Source of the DNA: Ignavibacteriales bacterium
GTDB taxonomy: Bacteria > Bacteroidota > Ignavibacteria > Ignavibacteriales > Melioribacteraceae
DNA: 5,056 nucleotides
Direction of reading: 5' to 3'
NCBI GenBank assembly: GCA_007280825.1
Contig: QYQI01000022.1
Span: 1-5,056, forward strand
Shown piece after piece: positions 1 through 5,056 of the stretch. Each line of letters opens with the position of its first letter. Within the stretch, counting starts at the first letter, position 1. Both the position numbers and the translations under genes were made by a program. Under the pieces are notes generated by a model, which worked only from the letters and a program-made list of their open reading frames with translations, was not told where the DNA came from and did no database searches.

Positions 1-7
1 ACACAGT

Positions 8-13
8 GGAGGT
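8..13 (+). promoter_or_regulatory. Ribosome binding site of the LVIVD-repeat gene
   Basis: GGAGGT lies five to four bases ahead of the ATG at 18 (the GGAGG core ends at 12, leaving TATAA). This is a near-perfect Shine-Dalgarno sequence at a normal distance, and it fixes the start codon at 18. The window begins only seven bases further upstream, so no promoter for this gene can be assessed. Confidence 0.85.
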
Positions 14-17
14 ATAA

Positions 18-2204
18 ATGAAAATTCTTAAACTATTTTTCTTTATTCTTGTTGCGTTAACATTGTTCAGTAAAGGATTGATTGCACAAGATATAAAAAA
101 TATGTCTCTGCTCGGAAATTACGGGAGAGGTGAAGGGGAATCGAAAGGTGTTTTTGCAGCAGGATCGGTTGTGTACTATGGGCTTGGCAATAAAATACAG
201 ATTGCAAGTTTTTCAAACCCTGCCGCACCTGTAAAAATTGGAAGTGTTATTCTGTCTGATGTTGTTGAAGCTCTTGTCCGTACGGCTATCAACGGAAATC
301 AATACTTGGTCGCCAGTGGCGGCAATAAAATGTGGCTCGTAAATGTTCAAAACCCCACGGCTCCATCTCTGGTTTCCACTGTTGAAGTAACATCTGGAAC
401 AACATGTGAAGGGATAGCTACAAGCGGAACTTACGCTTATGTTGCAGCAGGTAGTGCGGGTTTTAAAGTTTACAATATTGCAACTCCTGTAAGTCCTACG
501 TTTGTTGCTTCGATTGATAGTCTAGCGTATTGTGAAAGTGTGGTTATATCCGGACAATATGCTTACGTTGCGGCAGGAACAAGAAGTCATATTGTGGATA
601 TAACAACTCCTGCAACTCCAGTGTATGTAGGAAGAATTGCTGCTTACGGAGGCTATCATCAATACATGAATGTAAGATCTGGATATGCATATGTTTGTAA
701 CTATGATGCTGGACTGGCGGTCGTGAATGTTACCAACCCTGTTAACCCTGTTAATGTTATGGCAATCCCTTCAGGACATCGTACTGCGGGAATTATCTTT
801 GACGGAAATTACGCATATGTAGCCGTTGGAGATACGGGAATGGTTATTTATAATGTTAGCAATCCGGCATCACCGGTGTTTACCTCTAAGATCAGAACTA
901 CTGGACGCGCAGCTTTTGTATCCTATGGGGCGGTTTCAATTAATGGAGTTCCTACTGGACACATCTTTGTTTCTAACAGACTTCCTGCACCTGGAATTAG
1001 CGCGATCAATGTTGCAAATCCAGCAACACCTGTGACATCTTCTTTCCTTGAGGCGTTTGCCGCTCCTACAGGTATTGCATATTCTCCATTTTACTCCAAC
1101 GGGAAAGTATATGTTGCTTATGGAACTGCAGGCTTACGGATATTAGATGTTAGCACTCCATCTTCCCCCACGCTTCTCTCTACACTAGCATTAAGCGGTG
1201 AAGCGAGAGGTGTTGCTGTTAAGGGAAATTATGCATATGTAGTTGGAAGAGATGCAGGTGTTCATGTTGTAGATGTGAGTAATGCAGCAAGCCCTGTACT
1301 TCTGAAGACAATGCAAACCTCACGTTCACGAGGAATTGCAATTAATGGGAATTATGCATACGTAGCTACACGAGACAGCGGTCTTGTTGTATGGAATGTA
1401 GCCGATCCTGCAAATCCAATACGGGTTGCGGCTGTAAAAGGTATTGATGTTGAAAACGTTGCGGTTGCAGGGAATGTTGTTGGTACGAGTTTTTACAGTT
1501 CAATTCGTTTCTACGATGTTACTAGTCCGGAAAATCCTATCGCTAAAGGCAGCACACCTACATTCACAATCGGTAACGAAGGATTTTCGATTGCTGGTAA
1601 TTATGCATACATACCTGATGGTGACAGTTTAAAAATTTTCAATATTAATAATCTTAATACACCAACACTTGTTTCAAAGATTAAGACCGGTGGATACGGA
1701 TATGTTGCAACAGTTGCAGGGAATTACTGTTACGTTGCGTCCGAAGGTACCGGCGTACGTACAATTAACATTTCCAATCCTGCTGTTCCTGTGGAAGTTG
1801 GTTATTACGATGGTGTTCCACAATCAAGAGGTCTTACAGTCTACGGTAAATACATCTATGTGGTAGAGAAAACAGATGGATTGACAATTTATTCAAATGA
1901 TCTTGTAACTTCTGTTGCAAATGAATATACAATGATTCCGAACACTATAACACTCCACCAGAATTTTCCGAATCCGTTCAATCCAACAACAAATATTACA
2001 ATTGAATTGAAAGAAAGAACAATCGTTTCTCTGGAAGTCTTCAATTTGATTGGACAGCGAGTAGCTATTCTTTTAAACAATCAATTACTCTCAGGGTCTT
2101 TCAATGTTCCGTTTGACGGTACATCACTTTCCACCGGTGTATATCTGTATCGCTTACAGGCAAACGGTATGACTGTTGCAAAGAAAATGATATTAATAAA
2201 ATAA
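18..2204 (+). CDS. Secreted LVIVD-repeat beta-propeller protein with T9SS type A sorting domain
   Basis: Predicted surface or secreted protein of 728 residues; its ligand is unknown. Residues 1-23 form a Sec signal peptide: Lys2 and Lys5, a hydrophobic core (LFFFILVALTLF), and likely cleavage between Ala23 and Gln24. Residues about 30-626 hold fourteen units of about 43 residues, of the form G-V/I-A-x-x-GNYAYVA-x-x-x-x-G-L-x-I-x-(D/N)-V-x-NP-x-x-PV. This matches the LVIVD repeat family, which is known to be predicted as a beta-propeller. The NP-x-x-P turns begin at residues 67, 112, 156, 197, 240, 282, 334, 380, 422, 463, 503, 545 and 587. Residues about 646-728 are a T9SS sorting domain with NFPNPFNP (649-656), GVYLYRL (707-713) and a KKMILIK tail. 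In this family that domain directs export across the outer membrane, usually with removal of the domain. The start is set by a strong ribosome binding site. No catalytic motif is visible, so a binding or scaffold role is inference. The next gene, 184 bases downstream on the same strand, encodes another T9SS propeller cargo. Confidence 0.93.
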   Translation: MKILKLFFFILVALTLFSKGLIAQDIKNMSLLGNYGRGEGESKGVFAAGSVVYYGLGNKIQIASFSNPAAPVKIGSVILSDVVEALVRTAINGNQYLVASGGNKMWLVNVQNPTAPSLVSTVEVTSGTTCEGIATSGTYAYVAAGSAGFKVYNIATPVSPTFVASIDSLAYCESVVISGQYAYVAAGTRSHIVDITTPATPVYVGRIAAYGGYHQYMNVRSGYAYVCNYDAGLAVVNVTNPVNPVNVMAIPSGHRTAGIIFDGNYAYVAVGDTGMVIYNVSNPASPVFTSKIRTTGRAAFVSYGAVSINGVPTGHIFVSNRLPAPGISAINVANPATPVTSSFLEAFAAPTGIAYSPFYSNGKVYVAYGTAGLRILDVSTPSSPTLLSTLALSGEARGVAVKGNYAYVVGRDAGVHVVDVSNAASPVLLKTMQTSRSRGIAINGNYAYVATRDSGLVVWNVADPANPIRVAAVKGIDVENVAVAGNVVGTSFYSSIRFYDVTSPENPIAKGSTPTFTIGNEGFSIAGNYAYIPDGDSLKIFNINNLNTPTLVSKIKTGGYGYVATVAGNYCYVASEGTGVRTINISNPAVPVEVGYYDGVPQSRGLTVYGKYIYVVEKTDGLTIYSNDLVTSVANEYTMIPNTITLHQNFPNPFNPTTNITIELKERTIVSLEVFNLIGQRVAILLNNQLLSGSFNVPFDGTSLSTGVYLYRLQANGMTVAKKMILIK
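105..1895 (+). repeat. Array of 14 LVIVD-type propeller units (residues 30-626)
   Basis: The units are protein-level repeats. Successive NP-x-x-P turns are spaced 45, 44, 41, 43, 42, 52, 46, 42, 41, 40, 42 and 42 residues apart. The first unit (from residue 30) and the last (ending near 626) complete the count to fourteen. Unit 7 is the exception: it is longer, lacks the GNYAYVA core, and has a GVPTGHIFVSN-type strand instead. The core strand is often reused at DNA level, for example nearly the same 19 bases at 804-822, 1224-1242 and 1347-1365. The repeat family assignment is firm; the exact blade borders are judged by eye. Confidence 0.85.
1953..2201 (+). other. T9SS type A C-terminal sorting domain, first protein
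   Basis: Residues 646-728 form a compact Ig-like domain. The seen motifs are LHQNFPNPFNP at the start, a VSLEVFNLIGQRV strand pair, the STGVYLYRL strand, and a terminal KK-M-ILIK strand. These match the type A T9SS sorting signal, whose C-terminal strands are recognised by the translocon and by the PorU-type sortase. Compared with the second protein's domain it has lost the usual ETLV segment (AILL here) and has a shorter last loop. Confidence 0.92.
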
Positions 2205-2325
2205 TTCGATAAAGAAAATTATTAATAGGAAATGTACTTAACATGCTTTAGAAAAATGATTGGAGAACGAATTTATTTTAATTTAAAAAACTTTTAGAGA
2301 AAGTTTCGGATCCAAAGAAAAATAT

Positions 2326-2355
2326 TTTGACATAACATTATAGATCACATAATTC
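2326..2355 (+). promoter_or_regulatory. Possible promoter of the NHL-repeat gene
   Basis: TTTTGACA at 2325-2332 supplies both a TTGACA box (2327-2332) and the TTTG seen in Bacteroidota -33 elements (2326-2329). Twenty bases after TTTG comes TAATTC (2350-2355), a partial match to the Bacteroidota -7 consensus TAnnTTTG. The alternative CATAAT (2348-2353) is a five-of-six match to a -10 box, but with a short 15-base spacer from TTGACA. Either reading gives a leader of roughly 25-35 bases before the ATG at 2389. AT-rich DNA produces such matches by chance, so this is a weak call. Confidence 0.35.
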
Positions 2356-2378
2356 ACTTTTTTCAACCCCCCTAAAAC

Positions 2379-2383
2379 AGGAG
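2379..2383 (+). promoter_or_regulatory. Ribosome binding site of the NHL-repeat gene
   Basis: AGGAG is followed by a five-base spacer (TATAT) and the ATG at 2389. The same five-base spacing is seen at the first gene. The downstream residues form a good signal peptide, so the start choice is well supported. Confidence 0.8.
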
Positions 2384-2388
2384 TATAT

Positions 2389-4983
2389 ATGAACAAAACA
2401 AAAACAATATGTTCATTATTCTGCATCATTGCATTGACAAGTACGTCATTGCTTGCACAGGTGCCTTTGAGTAATTCTATTTCGGCAGTTGGCGTCTTAG
2501 GTCAAACAGATCTTGTGTCGGCTGCGAATGGATTATCGGCAAGTAAGGTGAACACTCCGAAAGGAATCGCAATTGATCCGGCGACAGGAAAACTATTTGT
2601 CGCGGATTATGAAAACAGACGTGTTCTTCGTTGGAGTTCTGCCGCAAAGATGACTAATGGCGCTGCAGCAGAAGCTGTTCTCGGACAACCAGATTTTGCA
2701 ACAAACACAAGCGGCACATCGTCTACAAAGATGGCACGTCCATACGGAATAACAGTTGATGCTGCTGGCAGGTTATGGGTTGCGGACTTAAGTAACAACC
2801 GGGTTCTTCGTTTTGACAATGCTTCAACATTAACAAGCGGTGCAGCGGCTACACGCGTATTAGGTCAAGCAGATTTCACGACCGGAACAGCAAACACCGG
2901 TGGAATATCAGCATCAACAATGTGGTCGCCAATCGGTGTTTATGTTGATGTTGCAGGACGATTATGGGTAACAGAAAGAGATAACAAACGCGTGTTGCGA
3001 TTTGACAATGCAGGGACAAAATCGAACGGTGATGCGGCGGATGGAGTTCTTTGCGCGCCAAACTTCACAACCAATGCGGGAGGAGCAACTGCATCCTTAA
3101 TTACACGTGCTTATGGAATTACTGGCGATTCAAGCGGAAGAATCTGGGTTGCCGATAGAGATAATAACCGGGTTCTCCGTTTCGATGCAGCAGCAACAAA
3201 AGCAAACGGTGCAGCCGCTGACGGTGTACTTGGTCAGCCGGATTTTACAACCATCGCTATTAACAGGACTCAGAATGGATTGGAAGGTCCTCGCGGAGTA
3301 TTCATAGATGCATCCGGAAGATTATATGTAAATGATGAAGGTAATAACCGTATCATGGTTTATAACGGCGCATCATCAAAAACAAACGGTGCAAACGCAG
3401 ACTTCGTAATAGGGCAGGTGGATTTTACAACAAAAATATCAACAATCGTAACAACAGCGAATCAGGTTAATTATCCCGAATTCCTAGTTGTCGATAATTC
3501 AAAAAATCAGATCTGGCTTGCAGACGAATACAATAACAGAATTATAAGATTCGATATCGGACCGCGTCTTGCTTTAGGCGTTTTAGGTCAGTCGGATTTA
3601 GTATCAAGCGCAAGCGGCATTTCTTCAAGTAAAGTAAATACACCTAAAGGTATTGCACTCGATCCGACAACAGGAAAATTATTTGTAGCAGATTATGAAA
3701 ACAGAAGAGTGCTTCGCTGGAGTTCAGCAGATAAAATGACAAATGGAGCTGCAGCAGAAGCTGTTTTAGGGCAGCCCGATTTTGTAACTAATACAAGCGG
3801 TACATCATCAACAAAGATGGCTCGCCCGTATGGAATTACTGTAGATGCTTCGGGACGTTTGTGGGTTGCAGATTTAAGTAATAATAGAGTTTTGAGATTT
3901 GATAATGCTTCAACATTAGCAAGCGGTGCTGCCGCAACGCGTGTACTGGGTCAGGCAGATTTTGCAACAGGTACAGTTAACACAGGCGGCATATCTGCAT
4001 CAACAATGTCAGCACCTGTTGGAGTTTATGTTGACGGATCAGGACGATTATGGGTAGCAGAAAGAGACAACAAACGTGTGTTGAGATTTGACAATGCGGC
4101 TTCGAAATCGAATGGCGACGCAGCAGACGGAGTATTAGGCGAACCCAATTTTACAACCAGTACTGGTGGTGCAACAGCCTCGTTGATAACACGTGCATAT
4201 GGAATTACGGGTGATGCAGGTGATCATATTTGGGTTGCCGATAGAGATAATAATCGTGTTCTCCGCTTTGATGCAGCAGCAACAAAAGCAAACGGCGCAG
4301 CTGCTAACGGAGTAATCGGTCAGCCGGATTTTACAACCATCGCCATTAACAGGACTCAGAATGGATTGGAAGGTCCTCGCGGAGTATTCATAGATGCATC
4401 TGGAATATTATATGTAAGCGATGAAGGAAACAATCGGATAATGATTTATGAAAACGCAGCTACTCTTGCCAACGGTGCTAATGCTACAAACCTTCTCGGT
4501 CAAACAGACTTCATCACAGCAGCTAATCCAAGTCCTCCAACAGCAGGCAGTGTAAATTATCCCGAATTTCTTGTTGTTGATAATACAAACAAAATTATTT
4601 GGCTGGCGGATGAATACAACAATCGAATAGTAAGATACAATGTAAGTTCGGCTCCAACAGCGGTAAATGAAGAAAAGATTGAAGGATCAATTCCTTCTGA
4701 GTACACTCTCTTCCAGAATTATCCTAATCCTTTCAATCCATCGACAACAATAAAGTTTAAATTACCGGAAGCTAGTCAAGTATCATTAAAGATTTTTGAT
4801 ATGCTTGGCAGAGAAGTGGAAACGTTAGTCGATCAAGAACTTTCTGCAGGTTATTACGATTATCAATGGAATGGAGCTAAACTGGCAAGTGGTGTGTACC
4901 TCTATAGGCTCACTGCAACTTCATCCTTGGGAAATTCTCAAAAGCAATTTATTCAAGTGAAGAAACTAATGTTGCTGAAATAA
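2389..4983 (+). CDS. Secreted NHL-repeat double beta-propeller protein with T9SS type A sorting domain
   Basis: Predicted extracellular or surface protein of 864 residues; its partner is unknown. Residues 1-23 are a signal peptide (Lys3, Lys5, core SLFCIIALTSTSLLA, likely cut Ala23|Gln24). Twelve NHL-like units of about 60 residues follow, starting near residues 59, 120, 183, 243, 303, 365, 421, 482, 545, 605, 665 and 727. Each has the pattern G-I/V-x-x-D-x-x-G-R/K-L-(W/F/Y)-V-A-D-x-x-NNRVLRF, and most then have NG-A-A-x-VLGQPDF. NHL repeats are known to form six-bladed propellers, so two propellers of six blades are inferred. Residues 35-396 and 397-758 are tandem copies of exactly 362 residues, about 82% identical by hand count. 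Residues about 774-864 are the T9SS sorting domain (NYPNPFNP 777-784, GVYLYRL 835-841, KKLMLLK 858-864). No catalytic residues are recognised, and a binding or structural role is inference. Cys222 appears to be the only cysteine of the mature protein. Two stops in a row (TAATAG) end the gene. Confidence 0.95.
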   Translation: MNKTKTICSLFCIIALTSTSLLAQVPLSNSISAVGVLGQTDLVSAANGLSASKVNTPKGIAIDPATGKLFVADYENRRVLRWSSAAKMTNGAAAEAVLGQPDFATNTSGTSSTKMARPYGITVDAAGRLWVADLSNNRVLRFDNASTLTSGAAATRVLGQADFTTGTANTGGISASTMWSPIGVYVDVAGRLWVTERDNKRVLRFDNAGTKSNGDAADGVLCAPNFTTNAGGATASLITRAYGITGDSSGRIWVADRDNNRVLRFDAAATKANGAAADGVLGQPDFTTIAINRTQNGLEGPRGVFIDASGRLYVNDEGNNRIMVYNGASSKTNGANADFVIGQVDFTTKISTIVTTANQVNYPEFLVVDNSKNQIWLADEYNNRIIRFDIGPRLALGVLGQSDLVSSASGISSSKVNTPKGIALDPTTGKLFVADYENRRVLRWSSADKMTNGAAAEAVLGQPDFVTNTSGTSSTKMARPYGITVDASGRLWVADLSNNRVLRFDNASTLASGAAATRVLGQADFATGTVNTGGISASTMSAPVGVYVDGSGRLWVAERDNKRVLRFDNAASKSNGDAADGVLGEPNFTTSTGGATASLITRAYGITGDAGDHIWVADRDNNRVLRFDAAATKANGAAANGVIGQPDFTTIAINRTQNGLEGPRGVFIDASGILYVSDEGNNRIMIYENAATLANGANATNLLGQTDFITAANPSPPTAGSVNYPEFLVVDNTNKIIWLADEYNNRIVRYNVSSAPTAVNEEKIEGSIPSEYTLFQNYPNPFNPSTTIKFKLPEASQVSLKIFDMLGREVETLVDQELSAGYYDYQWNGAKLASGVYLYRLTATSSLGNSQKQFIQVKKLMLLK
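2491..3576 (+). repeat. First copy of the 1,086-bp tandem duplication (NHL propeller 1)
   Basis: This copy runs from residue 35 (GVLGQTDLVS) to 396 and carries six NHL units. It aligns to the second copy at a constant offset of 1,086 bases, with no insertion or deletion that I can find. Anchors are the GGC of GVLGQ at 2491 and 3577, and the GATTTTACAACC of the fourth unit at 3241 and 4327. The first 150 bases differ from the second copy at 38 positions by hand count, many of them silent, whereas 3232-3319 differ at only two. The last unit (from residue 365) lacks the long VLGQPDF loop of its own and is completed by the start of the next copy, the usual propeller-closing arrangement. Confidence 0.95.
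3577..4662 (+). repeat. Second copy of the 1,086-bp tandem duplication (NHL propeller 2)
   Basis: This copy runs from residue 397 (GVLGQSDLVS) to about 758. Protein identity with the first copy is highest from the first to the early fifth unit and falls in the fifth and sixth units. There the linker after the fifth unit reads TAANPSPPTAGS against TTKISTIVTTANQ in copy 1. The copy uses AGA, GTA and TTA codons in places where copy 1 uses CGT or CGG, GTT or GTC and CTT, so the two copies have diverged mostly silently. The similarity fades exactly where the sorting-domain linker (TAVNEEK) begins. Confidence 0.95.
4708..4980 (+). other. T9SS type A C-terminal sorting domain, second protein
   Basis: Residues 774-864 show the full canonical order: LFQNYPNPFNPSTTIKF, LPEASQVSLKIFDMLGREV, ETLVDQELSAGYY, W-NGAKLASGVYLYRL, then an insertion (TATSSLGNSQ) and the KKLMLLK tail. 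This is a closer match to the typical Ignavibacteria-type sorting domain than that of the first protein. It is joined to the second propeller by a short acidic/polar linker at about residues 757-773. Confidence 0.95.
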
Positions 4984-5046
4984 TAGAATAATAATATTTT
5001 CAACCCTTGAAAGGTTTGTTCTTAAAAAAGGAAGTTTATTAGCAGA

Positions 5047-5056
5047 ATGAATAAGT
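5047..5056 (+). CDS. Possible start of a further gene, cut by the window end
   Basis: The last ten bases read ATG AAT AAG T, giving Met-Asn-Lys, the same three residues that begin the NHL-repeat gene. An AAGGAAG motif at 5028-5034 could serve as ribosome binding site, but the spacing of twelve bases to the ATG is longer than at the two confirmed genes (five bases). Three codons cannot prove a gene, and no function can be suggested. Confidence 0.3.

Larger units (their letters stand above)
2205..2388. other. AT-rich intergenic spacer between the two propeller genes
   Basis: This is 184 bases with no open frame of note. It holds a tentative promoter near 2326-2355, a short C-run (2367-2372) and the ribosome binding site of the downstream gene. 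Two AT-only or nearly AT-only inverted repeats are present (2200-2223 and 2288-2306), but neither is GC-rich nor followed by a T tract, so no terminator is called. Its length and promoter-like content favour separate transcription of the second gene, but read-through cannot be excluded. Confidence 0.7.

Noticed and set aside
2200..2223. Inverted repeat AATAATT/AATTATT overlapping the stop of the first gene, as a terminator
   Set aside because: The seven pairs are all A-T with a ten-base loop and no following T tract, so it would be too weak for an intrinsic terminator.
2288..2306. Hairpin AAACTTT-TAGAG-AAAGTTT in the spacer, as terminator or operator
   Set aside because: It has only one G-C pair, and it is followed by CGGATCC rather than a T run. 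Such short repeats are expected by chance in AT-rich spacers.
2410..2424. Cys8 and Cys12 in the signal peptide of the NHL protein as a lipoprotein attachment site
   Set aside because: Both lie inside or before the hydrophobic core and lack a lipobox (L-x-G/A/S-C) at the end of the core. The A23|Q24 junction fits ordinary signal peptidase cleavage.
1889..2819. Open frames on the minus strand (for example 1889-2080 and 2607-2819) and short plus-strand frames inside the two genes
   Set aside because: They lie wholly within well-supported coding sequence, have no recognisable domains or good ribosome binding sites, and recur only because the coding repeats recur.
2491..4662. Direct repeats as CRISPR array, insertion sequence or other mobile element
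   Set aside because: The repeats are in-frame propeller-coding units within one gene. There are no uniform spacers, terminal inverted repeats, transposase or target-site duplications.
4998..5023. Possible terminator after the NHL gene (TTTCAA-CCC-TTGAAA, or AACC-cttgaaa-GGTT followed by TGTTCTT)
   Set aside because: The two foldings compete; one has a three-base loop and no T tract, the other only a four-pair stem. Neither is strong enough to call.
1..5056. A previously undescribed multi-gene system
   Set aside because: Only two complete genes are present, both of recognisable families (LVIVD or NHL propeller plus T9SS sorting domain). No enzyme, regulator, toxin or RNA element is visible that would support a new system.

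Overview
The window looks like a piece of a Bacteroidota/FCB-group genome, most plausibly from the Ignavibacteria-like part of that group. Both complete genes end in a type A sorting domain of the type IX secretion system (T9SS), a machine restricted to this lineage. The variant seen here, with a Y/F-PNPFNP motif, a GVYLYRL strand and a basic KK-x-LLK-like tail, is the form I associate with Ignavibacteria and related lineages rather than with flavobacteria. The assignment rests on these motifs alone. The sequence is moderately AT-rich, and both genes have clear Shine-Dalgarno sequences.

Layout: positions 1-17 hold only the ribosome binding site of the first gene. Positions 18-2204 encode a 728-residue secreted protein made of LVIVD-type beta-propeller repeats plus a T9SS sorting domain. 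Positions 2205-2388 are an AT-rich spacer of 184 bases with a tentative promoter and the second gene's ribosome binding site. Positions 2389-4983 encode an 864-residue secreted protein made of twelve NHL-like repeats plus a T9SS sorting domain. Its two halves are a 1,086-base (362-codon) in-frame tandem duplication. Positions 4984-5056 are a short AT-rich spacer ending in what may be the first codons of another gene. All recognisable genes are on the + strand.

How they fit together: both proteins carry a signal peptide for Sec export, a large repeat domain predicted to fold as two consecutive beta-propellers (2 x 7 blades in the first, 2 x 6 in the second), and a C-terminal T9SS signal. They are best read as cell-surface or extracellular binding or scaffold proteins that use the same secretion route. 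Neither shows an enzyme active site, so no substrate can be named. The architecture is ordinary for this lineage and I see no evidence of a new multi-gene system. The more interesting signals are evolutionary: the exact-length duplication in the second gene, a short stretch where its two copies are almost identical at DNA level although the copies elsewhere have accumulated many silent differences, and a propeller boundary suggested by irregular repeats in the middle of the first gene.
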